From Nephromyces sp. MM_2019 (lineage: Eukaryota; Apicomplexa; Aconoidasida; Nephromycida), in NCBI GenBank assembly GCA_015657535.1, contig JADHZB010001199.1, forward strand, positions 21,967-85,966: a stretch of DNA of 64,000 bases, written 5' to 3'. The position numbers were made by a program, and so were the translations under genes. The notes below the pieces were generated by a model, which was not told the origin of the DNA, did no database searches, and worked only from the letters and a program-made list of their open reading frames with translations. Below are positions 23,076-36,103 of this stretch, piece after piece. How positions within the stretch are numbered: position 1 is the first letter of the stretch; each line of letters begins with the position of its first letter.

Positions 23076-26000
23076 CTAAATTTTGAAGACTATATCATGC
23101 TCACCATTGAATAGACTGTCCTTTACTATACCGAGCGGATGGTCTGGATGCTGCTAGAAGAAGTTTTAAAGGCTAGTAGCAACTACTTCTTGACAAAAGA
23201 GAAAGTCTGGCACCATCGAACATACTCGAACTAGAAGTGCTAGCAGTTGTAAGCAAATCCGAGCGCCCACTCTACGCATGACGTACTTGTGCAATGCAGA
23301 GTCGTCGGTTAGAAATTATTAGCGTGACATCGGTAATTTGATGAAGTGCCATGTTGCTTCTTGATACTTTTTCATGAGGAATGCAAGGCATAAACAAGTA
23401 CCGATTAGGGAACAAAATCCGGATGCCGGCCAGCGGCGTACACTTGGAACTTTTTCAGTAGGAAATGCAGTCTACTGCTTGTCAAACTTTGCCCTCATAT
23501 AACTTATCCTCAGTGTAGTGCCTCAATTTGAGACTGCCCATGGCGAATCATCGTAGTCACCGCTAGCACGGCCACTAAGAGCGCTTCGCGTACCTCAATG
23601 ACAACCTCTACCATACGGTTACGCGGTTGCACTCATGGAAGCTATGCCATTAGCTATAATGGCTCCGTACTGTTTTCCCCACACCTGGATAAAACTTGGC
23701 TGCCATAGAGTAAACCACTGCCCACGTTTCGGCTAACCAAGCTACTGGGAATTCCTAATATATCTTGGTCATATGTCGGGAAAACGAGCACTGCGTAGCA
23801 ATTTTGGTTTTTTTCTCTTCAAGCTATAAGATACGCTTCACAAAAGAAGTGCACTACATTAATTTTTCCTGAGGTTGTAAAATTTCTGCGTTCATGCTCG
23901 GATACGCCCGCTCCTCAACCAGTGTAACAGTAGGAACATGTCAAACGTTATGATTATTTTCTTCCATGAAATACCGTACATGCACCGAGAAGATTTGCTA
24001 TCCGCTGCTAATTTTACGCATGCCTAACCAACGAAAAAAACTTTGGAATAATAGATTCATTTGGTGTGCAATATTTAATGCTTGGAGGAAAGCCTAATCC
24101 AAACCGTCCTCGAAAATCAGAGCAGAGCTTTGCTTTAGTGAGTTAGCGTTAAGGGAAGAAGGCCACCTATAGCGCTACGTAAGGATGTGCTAACTCGTCA
24201 GTGTTTTTACTACGTACTTATCTTACCGATGCATGCTACGCAATTTATACATGCTGAGGCTAAGAAGAGCACTGAGCCCCTCAAAAAGCGGTGCAAAGGT
24301 GATTCGTTTTGGACTAAAATGGATGATTGTTTTAATTCTCCCTTGTAAACTGGCTAAGTCATATTCACTTTGCTGGTGCTAATTCACACTGCCATTTATG
24401 TTGCTTAACACTATGAAACATCGTTTTAGCTGTCAATAAATGTCTTGCCACTCCTCATACCTCAATGTCTGTGCTATTCACGCGGTTTTCTTCATATTGA
24501 CCTATTCAAGAGGATATGCGACCCATAGCACCAATCTCAAAGGAAGATGCTTTTTTTGCAGTAGATATTATCAGCACTAATTTCGATACTAGAAAATAAC
24601 CTTAGACGGATTGAATTGGAAGGTGTAGACTGTATCACGAAAGCAACTTGCCGCTTCGGAAGTCATGCATGTACGAACGTTAAGATTGCACCGCGCACAA
24701 AACAGTTGAGGCGAAATGGTTTTGCCAAAGTGCTTGATGAGGAAGAGTATATCCTGTAACAGCGCCTTTTTTAAAATGGGTACGAAGGCATTTGCGAGCT
24801 GGGATAAACTCCCAATGCATGATAATTATTGCTGGACTATTTACGGCGAGTTCATTCATTCGCATGACTAGGAATTTATTGAGAGGCCCTTATACACAAA
24901 AATAAGCGTTATTGCGCCCAAAAAGACTACTGCGCGAAGGTGGCTTGAAGAAAACATTTTTACAAATTCATGAAGCCAACATTCAGTTGGCTTCAATGGT
25001 CGTTCGCATTACGCTTTTGGTAATAGCTACATTAGTTACAGAACTGGAAAAGCTCCTACTACTACCGCCTGTCAACCCAGTTGTTGACCTTCCGGTTTAA
25101 AGTAAACACGGATAGCCTTACAATCGATTTACCGTACACTCACTTTCGTGCTCTATAGCGTCTTCCGAGCCATATCTCGTTCGCCCTCTGGGAGCTCAAA
25201 GCTCTCCAATATCCAGCTATGTACGCTGCCAGCACACTCAGTGGAGCCAGAGTATTCCAGCATGACATGTTGTGTACTAATCCGCTGCCTCTACCGAGGC
25301 ACACTTGTTTTCCTTAAGTGTTCTTTGAGCCACAAGGTCGTGACCTTGTATCATATTGAAGTAATTTGAGCAAGCAAAACTTATACGTGGTATACAGTCA
25401 AAATCAGTATCACTATTAACTCGGTGACTCATGCACAACCTAGATAGCGTTTGAATAATCTGAAGGTGTTCTTCTCACTGAAATAAAGGAATGAAATCGT
25501 TTGCCGATACGGCCTGAAGTAGGATGATGAGTCCGGAGACTTCCCAAGGGAAGAAACTTTTTAGAAAATTCTAAATCTGTGTATATCTCTCAGAAGAAAA
25601 GTTGTCAGAATATTTTAAGATGGGTGTTCTGCTTCCCCATGAAAAGTACGAAGATTGAGGAAACCCAAACGTACGGGATTCCTGTGGATGTAAAATTCTA
25701 AGCAGTTGTGCTAACGGATAGCGTGCTTAAGGTTGTATGTCCCCATCTATGCCTACGGTCTGGAAGCTTTAGTCACTATACTATATTTTAGGGAATTCCA
25801 ACCCATGACTAGGGCATATTAGTGAGTCTTGGAATTCGACCAATCCTGGCAGCTAAAGATGGAAAAATCGCCTATAAAAGTTGTATACCTTACTGCAGCT
25901 GCCTCTAAAATCCAACGGTAAACCTAAAATATTTTCAAATGCAGGGCTTTCAGGGCACTTTGTTGGCAGAACCGGCTAGGCTTCACCCTCATAAACCACA

Positions 26001-26141
26001 GACGCGGACTCCTCCTGCAGGAACATAGCGATGAGCACTGAATTATTACGGTCATAAGGTCCGCAAGAGCGGACAAAAATATATGACTTCGAACTACAGG
26101 AAGAATTACCTACGCAATGCCTACGTGATGGGCGAAGTTCT
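23076..26141. other. Spacer between the RCC1 and transporter genes; must hold the RCC1 start
   Basis: Composition is mixed and richer in G+C than the introns. The RCC1 5' exon should be here, since exon 23075-22628 begins at an acceptor and needs two upstream bases to complete its first codon. A minus-strand ATG frame at 23280-23164 reads like a signal peptide (MRRVGARICLQLLALLVRVC), but none of its donors has the right phase. The plus frames at 24912-25100 and 25148-25369 have no support beyond being open. Confidence 0.35.
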
Positions 26142-27269
26142 TCACCTATTCCCACATAGAATGTACTGTAGCAGTTCTCCTAAATTTACCTGCTGCTCCG
26201 GGGTATAGGAAGAGAGCAAAGCCATTTTATTTTCAGGCTGCTCCGCACCAGCTTTTGGCCTATGATTGGCCTCTTCTAGTAGCTGCATGTCTACTTCCTC
26301 GGCATTAGTAATGACATCCACAGCGCCGACTGCTCTACCACAGACCACCAATATAGTAGCCAAGAATCCTTGCCATGCTGGAGCTCCAAATGAGAGGCCG
26401 ATGAGAAACACGAGTATGATTGAAAGTATTTCCAAGAAGCGCCACGGATTCTGCCCAGTCTTGCGAATAAGTCGATTGGATACTACATTCTTCAAAAATG
26501 GAAGGGCTCCAACCGTAGCAAGGCATCCCCATAATTGCCAACTTCGCAATGAAAAGAAGTCATAGGGCAGGTGAAATAGCACCTTCCATTCGCCAGCTAT
26601 AACAAGTAGCACAGGCAGTATCAAAATGCCTATGGCATGTTGATGATTGTGAAGCGTGTTTCCTTTCCCTTGAACCAGGTGCATTATCCGCTGTAGGTAC
26701 CCGGCTCGGAAGGCTGCTGCTGCGGCCGCGTAGCATAACGCGTAAGGCAAGACGGCTAGCCCAACAGTTTTAGAATCACTTGTGCCAATGAGGAAAGCAA
26801 TGGTCAGTAACAAGATAGACTTCCAGCGCATCGGCATATACTCCTCGCCACAACCAACGAAACGAGCGATATGATGCAGAACTACGGTTATGCTGGCTAC
26901 CACTGGAAATGTAGCTGGTGATTGTATTTTTGAGAGCACTACATTTGCGAGCACTAGCATAGCACAGTACGATAACGTTGGTATGAAAAGGGTGCGCAGC
27001 AGGTTTTGATCTATTTCCACCGGGGGAAAATATGCCAATTTCGGAAACTCTTTGCCACATTCCCCCAGAACCTTAGCCATTACTAAGCCCTGCATAAGCT
27101 GCCACCATGTCACGAAAATAGGAAATGGGATGACATTATCAAGTAGCTGAAAAAGTACGAAAACATTGCTGAGAGTGAGTACTAAGAATAGGGCTTCTGT
27201 AGTCACAAGCTCCGGATTCTTAATATATCTATCTAAATCTGAAATCTTCGGAACTGTTAAGCTCCTCAT
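26142..27269 (-). CDS. Nucleotide-sugar transporter-like protein (DMT/SLC35 family, GDP-sugar type)
   Basis: Multi-pass membrane protein of 375 aa, single exon, ATG at 27269 (an in-frame TTG 24 nt upstream is not needed). About nine or ten hydrophobic segments are visible. The first half follows the SLC35C/Vrg4 pattern: an F-V-T-W-W-Q first-loop motif, then LGECGKEFPKLAYFPPVE, a second bundle starting with RTLFIPTLSYCAMLVLANVV, and SKIQSPATFPVVASITVVLH, where the related GDP-fucose transporters have a conserved substrate segment. The family exchanges cytosolic nucleotide sugars for the nucleoside monophosphate in the Golgi or ER. GDP-fucose or GDP-mannose is my best guess at the substrate (inference). 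The typical C-terminal G-x-x-K/N signature is not evident, and the tail is hydrophilic. It is intronless among intron-rich neighbours. Confidence 0.65.
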   Translation of the reverse strand: MRSLTVPKISDLDRYIKNPELVTTEALFLVLTLSNVFVLFQLLDNVIPFPIFVTWWQLMQGLVMAKVLGECGKEFPKLAYFPPVEIDQNLLRTLFIPTLSYCAMLVLANVVLSKIQSPATFPVVASITVVLHHIARFVGCGEEYMPMRWKSILLLTIAFLIGTSDSKTVGLAVLPYALCYAAAAAAFRAGYLQRIMHLVQGKGNTLHNHQHAIGILILPVLLVIAGEWKVLFHLPYDFFSLRSWQLWGCLATVGALPFLKNVVSNRLIRKTGQNPWRFLEILSIILVFLIGLSFGAPAWQGFLATILVVCGRAVGAVDVITNAEEVDMQLLEEANHRPKAGAEQPENKMALLSSYTPEQQVNLGELLQYILCGNR

Positions 27270-30200
27270 TTTTTCGCAATGGGAAAAAATCAACTAGAAT
27301 ATTACGGTAGATCTAACTCGTAACGCATTAAGTCAAGACTCGATCGAACGACGTAGAACTATCTGAAGGGTAAGCGATTAACTGTTAGTTTATATGACAG
27401 TATGTACTTGCCTGCAAGTGTCTTATTTCAGCCCTATTTTATTGCGTCATAACTAAGGAGCTCTGTAGCTTGAAAAAATTAATTGAAAATGACAAAGCAT
27501 TATTCACGATATCGCTACGGCAGCGTATATATATTGATAGTCAGAATGGCCAATTAAAAAGAGCTACTGTTGAATACATTGAAGGAAGTCTCAAGATAAC
27601 CTAAATGGGCCTGTACCATATATTAATTAACACTATAAGCATAAGTGAAGCTTAAAATAAAGCGGAGTAATTGCTTAATGCTGAAAAATATTTTGATAGT
27701 CAGCACCCCGCGTGCAACTTAATTTTAGCTATTAAACAGAGGGCTGACTGGATATGAAGTCCATGTGTGGTCTTTATTAATTTCCTGGTAGCCTGCCCCC
27801 TTCGAGCACCAAGTGATCAAGTTAAGCGAAAGCTCCAGCTAATGCTTGCATACATATCCTGGTGGAATTTACGTACACGCATTCGTTGACGAATGCCGAA
27901 GAATGGGATCCTAGATTAATCATCTGGCAGCTAAAAACTTATGAAAATGTTCGTACTACTCTATGTGAAGATATAAATGGCCAATATCTCGCTTTCAGGC
28001 TTGGGGGATAGGATATTCAGTTCTCCGCCTCATGTAATCGTTGGCAAACTAGTAAACTAAGTAGTGGTGAGATAGTTGGCGAAAATGAAGGAACCAAGGG
28101 ATAATATCGAACTTTGCTGCTGTTAGAACTTAATAGGAGCTCACTATGAAATGCAGGAGAGGGGTCGCCATTTTGAGTCAACGGGCCAGCTAGTGACTTG
28201 GCCTACTCGCATCCTTTCCTGATTTACAAGACTGGTGAGGGACCTCGCAACTCGTAGTTTGGGTATTCGGGCTTCTAAGCCAGGACTAACCAGGTGATTC
28301 GAGATGCATTTGCGCAAGGATTACGCTCGCTTTGGGCTTCAGAAGTAAGCAATGAAGACTCTCGGTGGTAGCTCGATAATAATTACGCGACAGAGCTAGG
28401 CAGGTTGCATTCTTGGCGAATTCTGCCACTTTTTGTGCTCTTGGGTTATTTAAAGGATACAACATAAATCTATTACCCTAAAATAGTCTGGATGCACTAT
28501 CCGTATATTAGCTAGTAACAGCCTAACTCGGTACTTCCCTATCATACATATGGCTTATCATGCAAGCCCATGGCAGTCTTGGTAGAAGTGACACCAGTGA
28601 CGTACAGTTAAGAAGCAAAAAATAAATACTAGCAGCCATTCATGCTGATGCTCGTACTTTAGCTCATCTATTCTCCTACCTACACACAAAGTATTTACTA
28701 TATCAGCTCTCTCATTACGGATTATCTCCTATGAAGGTATCTAGCCTCGAGATCTGCCTAACCAGGTAAAACCCTAATGGACAGCTTTGTGCTAAGGGTA
28801 CCACTTTTCTTGCCACACCTAAATATTCAAGAGTCACTTATTTGTACGGTATATCCTTTTTTATCTTTAATTCGATTCAATAGTCGCAAGCATAGCAAAG
28901 ATACGGCTTCTCCTCCAGTGTGCGACGGAGTACATGAAATTAATTTGCATAGAAAAGTCTGTTACTATAATTCTCAAAGGGAGAAACTGCATCTTGAAAC
29001 GGTTGCTTTACAGCTAGACCGATAAAGCAAGTTAAGTTGGTGTAAAAATTAAATTGGAGGGAACACGGATAGCGTACTTTCACAGGGCGTCTCAAGCCAT
29101 TTGCATACATTACCCTATAAAGCCTAACCCCACTTATTAAGCCTCGTAACATCACTTTAAAAGCTAAAAACGCCTCATATTTTCAAAGCATTCTCCAGAT
29201 TTGCAGCGGCAAGCCTTGGTAGCAGCTTATACTACCATTTCAGGACTTTTTTTCAATTTAGACAACGTGCAGCCTGAATGTACTTGAGGGGAACAACTTA
29301 ATTTACTAACTAGTTCTTGACTATGCAAAGACACCTTCAATTCTATTTTGAAATAAAACAAGCGTCAAGATTTGCTAAGCCTAAAAGGTTCGTGTGAGCA
29401 TATCTGCGAAGAGCGTAGCAGGTTTCCGTAGGAATTTAATGGCCTTCCATTACCAAAGAAGTTTCATAATATACAATCCGCAGCGCAGATTTCCTCATAA
29501 AAAAGATGAAGAAGTGGATCTAGCAATACAGACTCAACCAAAAATATTATTGAGTAAACTAGACATTTGTGAACACGCGCATGCACTAGGAGACTACCTC
29601 TGTAAAAGATGCCCAGAATTTAATCGAAAGTTTACAATTGCTATATTGTGATTTTATTGACTGCAAAGAAGAGCAGCACGAAGCATGATCGTTAATTTTG
29701 ATGCTGTAGTAGAGTAGTCAGCCCTCTCTAAATAAATTTAGCTGCTCACTTGCAGTTAGCGCAGACAGCAAATAAGATGTCGCAGTGAAAAGCCCATCTC
29801 ATCGAAAGAATACATTGGCGTAAAAGCTACCAGGAAAACTTTGGTTCCTTCGCGAGCTGAAGATAAAATCAGGACACAGAAAAAAATTTTCGCGTACTAA
29901 AACTTCAGCTCTTGTTTAAATTATCCATTGCTTACTGCGAATTGCAATAAAAGACTTAACCTTAATTGTAACGTTTCAAAAGCCTTGCGATCAATTTTAT
30001 AGTGGGCTATACATAATTAATTCCGGCAAATCTCAAATAACTGCGTAAACACTTAATGCACGACACCTTAGACCCAAATTTAATTCAGACCTCAATCTAG
30101 TTCCCTTGTAGCTTAATCCATAAAAGAGTAAATAAAAAAATTACAGTTACACAAAACTTCACTCACAGAAAGCGGCCCAAGGATATAACCGAACATTTAT

Positions 30201-30897
30201 TATACGAAAAGAAGTTTTTTGACAGCTTAGCATTCAAAAAAAAATAAAATTCATTCGCCAGCAGTGCTATAGCACAAAGTTTAGCCGTAGCAATAAGTGG
30301 ATAGCACAAACGAACGCACTTAATTTAAGCTTTCAGAAGTATAAAAAATGCACTAGAAAATTTTTTTTGGAACGGAATACAATGAAGATGAATAAGTTTT
30401 AAAACCTCAAAAACATCAACATGCTACTCATTATATACGGCCTTATTTTTCTTCAGAAGCTAGAAAAAGGCGCAAGCATGAATATGGATCACAACACATA
30501 CCAACGGGATTACATGATATGTTTGGTACACGCTCATTTCCCTTCATTATGCTTTATTTCAATTTTAGCGAATCGCTGGAAATAAATAAGGAATAGTAAA
30601 GAAAAAAGCCACGAAGCCGGAACAGAAACACGAAATTATGGAAGCTAGCAATTCACCAGCAAAGTAAAATAGACCATGTAAACTTACAAAAGCAGGACCG
30701 AAGCTTAAAAAATATGATACATCATCACGCATATAAGCTGACTTAAAAACATACTCATATTTCAGGAGTTATAAGGAGGCTTTTTCTACGCCTCATTGCT
30801 AGAAAACTGCAAAAAATAAAAATTCAGTCGTATAGCAAAAATTTTAAATATGGACAAAAAAAATTTCCTTATAAATAACAAAATTCAAAAAAACGAG
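27270..30897. other. Spacer between transporter and AP2 gene, with two weak plus-strand exon candidates
   Basis: Mostly non-coding. Two plus-strand frames stand out. One is 28777-29025 (true ATG, 82 codons). The other is 29390-29651, which follows an acceptor-like CTAAAAG and ends in a Cys/His-containing tail (ICEHAHALGDYLCKRCPEF). They may be exons of one small gene, but I could not join them. The stretch 29900-30890 is strongly A-rich on the + strand and looks like the 3' flank of the AP2 gene. Confidence 0.35.
29390..29651 (+). CDS. Candidate last exon of an unknown plus-strand gene
   Basis: Open for about 87 codons after an acceptor-like AAAAG, ending at a TGA. The sequence is basic, with QRRFPHKKDEEVD in the middle and a C-x(12)-C-x-x-C cluster near the end. 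No family is recognised and no upstream exon is assigned. Confidence 0.25.
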
Positions 30898-33800
30898 TTA
30901 ACCCACATCCATATTCAATACATTCATAGAGCTCATCGATAAGGAAACGGCTTCATTCCGATCCTCATACCAATAACCACTAAGATCACAACCGGTTATA
31001 CACTTGCTCGCATTGACATCGTTACAATTATGCGAGCGATCTTCAGTAGCATGCATCGCTGGATCTTCAGCAAAAAAATTTCCGGCTATTAATCCAGCTG
31101 GGTTCGAATTTACACCCTCCCTCAAAAAGATTGAGCTGTGATGCTGGAAATTAGGCCTAGGCCTTTGGGAAGGAAAATTATTTGAATGTAAAGGAGGACT
31201 GTACAAATTCTGTCGGGTTGAATTCGATTGCACAGCGAAAGGCAGAGAATATCTTGAATCGCATTGAAATTCTTCGTGCACAAGCGAAGCATATGAAATC
31301 GCATTAAAGGGGGCAGCCATGGGAGCATTGTTTCCAGGAAAAGCGTACACAGAATTCCCCGGCTCGGGAAATAGCAATCCATGTTGAAAAAAATCTGGCG
31401 CGTCGGGCACAGATTGCTGTATTTTTTTCAATAACGGAGAGCCTAATACAATATCACTGCTACTGGAAGGATTTTTAAAAATAATACTCACATTCTCCAT
31501 ACTCTGAAGTTGTGTACATTGTGTTTCAGTGCTTGGACGACATTGCAAAGAAAGCGCATTACAAAAATCTGACGCTGGACAACTCATTGCTGATGAGAAT
31601 CCCGGTTCACATTCTAAGTTTAATGTCTCCCATATTTTTATAGCCGATTTTTCATACTTTGAAGCCACAGAAGCACTTTCTGAGGGAGCAGATTGCAAGC
31701 TTGGCATGGTTGAATCCATAGGTGGCTCATTACTATATCGAAAATTTACCGCCCGCCTCAAAGCTTCGGAGTACCCAAACTTTGCCACAGAAAAAGCCTT
31801 CGTCTTGTGCTTTATTATTTTCCCACTACTATCCCTCAAAGTGTACTTTGCTAACCAGAGCTTTGAGCTAGGCCTATACACTACACCTGAGAGTTGCATA
31901 GGAACAGAGTAAGTTATTTAATAATCCAAGATATTGAAATAATTACAGAAAAACGGGGTAGGGTGATTTAAGACACTTTGGGTGAAAAAGTGGACAAGCT
32001 GCTTGAAAAGTAAAAAAAACCAAAACTCCGATTCATACCTCATTCAAAAATAATAGAGGGATAAATAACGCTAAGAAAATCAAAGAGAAATAAAGAAAAA
32101 ACATCCTCGACAAGTTAATTTTTTACTATCCAAATTTTCTGCCTTGGCGTAGCATTCAAGCAATATAGCGTCTAATTTATCAGAAAAGGATTAGAAAAAA
32201 CTTGAGTATTTATAACAAGTATATTACTTGCTAATGCAACAATAAAAATATAAAATTCCCAATATGTGCAATATTATCGGCATTAACGAGAAATATTAAA
32301 GGCAATCCAATCACTAGTACGCACTCATTCTTTGCTGCTGTACCAAATTCATGTGGCTATAGCGAATACTTAATAAGTGAAAATTGAGAAGCTTAAAGGA
32401 AGTAGCACACCTTGTATTCCTGAAGAACAAGGCATACTTGTCACGCCATCACCGTAGGTATTTCGAAAATTTTTCTTGCCTATTATCCCAGTGGAAGGTT
32501 CTGCAGAACTCAGTGAATTTTGGTTTTCATCAATAAATATACTTGGATCATCAGAAAGCCAATCTTCGCATAATTTTTGTTGTAATGCAGCAGGAGTTTC
32601 ATTCACAGCGTTAGTTGTCTCCCTTGATTCTAAGTTAGGGTCCTCTGAAGTCCAGATATTTAAGCGTGAATGCAGCCATTTTAAAAGCCTTGCTAATTGA
32701 AAAGATTCATCAACACATATCCATTTTCTTATTAAAAAAAGAGAAGCTTGAAGCCTTGCAGGAACAGTACCACCATAATCTGATATCTGAAAATATCGCA
32801 AATATCTCAATGACTCATTCTGGAATAATTTCTTGACTCCCATGAGAGAAGCATCTTCTCCATATTCCTCTGCACCCTTTATAAAATTAAACATTTCCGC
32901 TTGCGCGAAGGGAAAGCTGCGGTCAGAGATGCGAGTCGAATCATCTTTGCTGAACAAATTTTGATGAGCCGGGTTCGCACTATTGGATTCATAAGCGCCA
33001 TCTATATAATCACTATGCACATATTCAACTACCCAAGCTTGTAAATGCTGACTATATTGAACTTCTGACTGGAAATGATTTAGAAACTTGTATAAAAGCT
33101 TCTGTATCCTCAGAGCAGCATTATCAAGCAATTTTGAATCCCTGCAGATGATATTAGAGTTCATTCCAGGATCTGCCGATTTTCCACAAAGCGTTTGGGA
33201 ACCAGTCCCGTGCATTTTCCTATGGAATTCTTCTTTTTTGTCGCTGATGGGCTCATTTATATCAGGAAAAACAATGACTGCTAGACTTTTTAGCTTCTTC
33301 CAAAGAATTAAGCCTTGAATAAATATATTAAAGTATCTTTCGCTCTTCTTATCCGCTCCTGTATTGTCACATGCCGACTTTAAGGCTTTGTATCCAAATG
33401 ATGAAGTGCATGGGCCATATGAATCATCATACTGGCTGATTCCTCCCTCATCAATGTAAGCAGAATCAGATTTTTCTTCGGAAGAAAACGGGACTGATGA
33501 AATCCTTGATGCTCGAGTATGCTCTGAATCCTTTCTATCGATATCGCACGACTGAAAGCAACATGTTTCCACCTGAGATTCACTATAAACATTCTTGGGA
33601 AGGCTCAAAGCGCTTTCAAAGAATTCGTCCTGAAAATTAGGACAAGCTTCATTTACGCCATTGGAACTACAGAAATTTCGTCCCCGTGAATTAAAGCATA
33701 TGTCTCTTTGATGCTCTTTTTCAGTTCTTTGATTCGAAGAAATAACGCTTCGATCATCTAGATTCCTAACTGTAACGTCAGCCTTTCTATGCAATTTCGC

Positions 33801-34505
33801 AACACCACAATTCTCCACATCTTTTCTTATGTTTATTGCCATGTTCTTAGCGCGATTAACACCATACTTAACCGTTGAAAATGCCTTAGTCTTCCGTTTT
33901 CCCTGCTGGTACCACTGAGCCATCCATGCGGATCTTGTGGGATTGAAGAATACCCCAGCTATAGGGCTTGTAAAATATTCTGGGTTAGTTAATTTCAGTG
34001 CGCACAATGTCATATCAGCTCTGGAATTGCACTTTGAATCTTCTTCTTTAGCAGAAACACTAGCTAAGTTAAAATTTTCATCTGGAAAGGTATCATCGTG
34101 CAAGTCTTGCTTATCAGCTACCCCGTGCATATCTTCGAATATATTGGCAAATCTTGCAGAATTCTCATCAGCCCCTAGTGAGTGCTCATCTTGAGTTGAA
34201 GAACTATCCGGAAAAGAATCGGTAGTTACGTGAGGCTGCACTTCACCCGCCTTGTATGCTTTGTTAGATTTAATAAATTGACCACTACGTTGACAGCACT
34301 TGTTAAAAACATAAAGCAAACCTCCATCAGTATCTTCTCTGAAGCGTACGGCTAAACTCTTGGCCTCTAACAAGCCATTTATTGCAGGAAAAATCTTGTA
34401 TCCTTCAGCGCCTTCTCCAGATCCATATGGAGTCTTCCAAGCCCTAATATACCTATCATAAACTACGCTCTTAAATCTGGACGCCGAGAACTGCTCCTTG
34501 GACAT
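30898..34505 (-). CDS. AP2-domain transcription factor (ApiAP2-like), 2 exons, 1027 aa
   Basis: Sequence-specific DNA-binding protein, presumably nuclear. Exon 1 is 34505-32411 and exon 2 is 31886-30898. The donor (AAG|GTGTGC) and acceptor (CTCAG|GTGTAG) split a Gly codon in phase 1, joining GIQ directly to GVVYRPSSKLWLAKY. Two clear AP2 domains carry the G-V-x-x-x-P-x-x-x-W core: GVFFNPTRSAWMAQWYQQGK with KTKAFSTVKYGVNRAKNMAI in exon 1, and GVVYRPSSKLWLAKYTLRDS with KTKAFSVAKFGYSEALRRAV in exon 2. Two degenerate AP2-like stretches also appear, near the N-terminus (YIRAWKTPYGSGEGAEGYKI) and near residue 500 (VQYSQHLQAWVVEYVHSDYI). The rest is low-complexity and Ser/Asn-rich, as is usual for ApiAP2 proteins. 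Without the splice, exon 1 would end after a few extra residues and the second AP2 domain would be orphaned. Confidence 0.85.
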
Positions 34506-34682
34506 CCAATTAATAGACGCAGGCAGGGTGGGTAACGCAGTATTACAGAAACGATTTTTCTCTTCCCTACAAATTTTTCGTTCACAGAAAAAAGCTCATT
34601 TTGTTATACGTATACAGATTTTTAGGATTGAACAGGAAAAATACAATAAAAATAGCTTCATATTCACCTTCTAAGCAAGCAT

Positions 34683-36103
34683 TCAAGCACAGCTAAACGC
34701 GGAATACGCATTAGACACTTTCAAAATTTTGGATAGCAACAAGCGAAGCTTTACAGGACTCTGAAAGGGAGGATTTTTTACATGTTTCAGGGCATGCATC
34801 ACTGCAAGAGATGAAAAAATTTTATCATTTACTGAAGTCTCAAATTGCTGTTCCAGGCTAATTGAATGTAATATACTGGTAAGCTTCACATACCTATACT
34901 CTTAAATAATATATGCTTGTAAACTCCAACAGATTATCTCAATATTTTTCCCAATAACTAGAAATGATACAAAGCAAAAGTAAAAAATTAAAAAAACTTA
35001 AAAAGGTCCTTTTATTAAAATAATTTGTGTTACACGGAAATTACTAGGCGCCACACACATACACAAAAGTGACTATACTCTTTTGAAAATCCTTTAGGCT
35101 TAATAAATTGCTAGAATAATGAAGAAGCATAGCAAATGACCCGCAGTTCCATGGAGTTCAAGGACTTAGTCACCAGAGATTAGTGAGCAATGGTGAGCAT
35201 AGCAGCAGTGTATAGGAAATTGCGGGGAGTATTTAATTTTGGAAATTCTAGCCGTATTTTTCCCTATTATCACTGGGAAGATATATATCAGAACATTAAC
35301 ATCACAAAGTCACTACATAAGTAATGCTTTCAGTAATTATATATTCAGAAGTAATGGTTGGAGCAAATTCATGACCGCCAGACTGTTCTGGCTTCAAATG
35401 TGTTCCTAGGCTGGTAGAAAAAGCATGAAAAAATGCAGTAAAACTAACTGCATAAATTTTTTTGCTTCGTTAATCCGAGTCTTTTGCTGTAATTTAAATT
35501 AATGTACGTAACAGTAATTCCATGAAGAAAATGAGGAATCACTGATTTAGAATAAGCAATTCTTACTAAAAGCGCACACGTTGAAAAAAAGATATCCCAC
35601 TAATTGTTTTTTTCATCTCATGCTCAATTACCTTAGCTTACATGCCATTTCCCAGGCTTTTTCGTAACCAAGAGATCTACACTTGAAACGCTTACAATAT
35701 CGCTTTCCTGCTAATCGCCATTGAACTACCCAAGCATCATGGTATGGGCTATAAAAGCAACCTTCTTTGCTGGGTAACACTTCACTATGACCATTGTCAT
35801 ACTTTTTCTTAGAACCAGAGTTGTGGCAATATATATTAGAAGGATATTTAGATTTGGCGCGAATAAATCGCTCTGAAGGGTAATCAGCAGGAGAGGAATT
35901 AATTTCCAAACCTTTCCATAGCTTAGAGGATCTTTTTGTGTGACTAAACGCTCCAAAATGATGGCAGGAATCAAATTTAGTTTCCGACCTAGTACTCAAA
36001 GGTGAGCCGCTATTCCAGTGCTTAAACTTCTTGTTCTGAACTTTTGAGTCATCAGCAAAAGAATTAAGCTTCTTCCTTCTTTTTTCACAGAGAGTCTCGC
36101 CTT
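34683..36103 (-). CDS. Second AP2-domain protein, 3' two exons (5' end not found)
   Basis: Exons are 36103-35632 and 34875-34683, joined in phase by a GTAATT donor and a TACCAG acceptor. The AP2 domain is GCFYSPYHDAWVVQWRLAGK followed by RYCKRFKCRSLGYEKAWEMA. The intron cuts just after the C-terminal helix, as the last exon supplies SILHSISLEQQFETSVNDKI and a helical tail ending in a TGA. Upstream of the domain the protein is basic (EKRRKKLNSFADDSK, SGSKKKYDN), consistent with nuclear import. There is no Met before the AP2 domain, so a first exon between 36103 and about 36840 is required. It lies 178 bp upstream of the next AP2 gene's ATG, same strand. The two could be one transcript or a tandem pair. 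I favour two genes because this frame has a clean stop. Confidence 0.75.
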
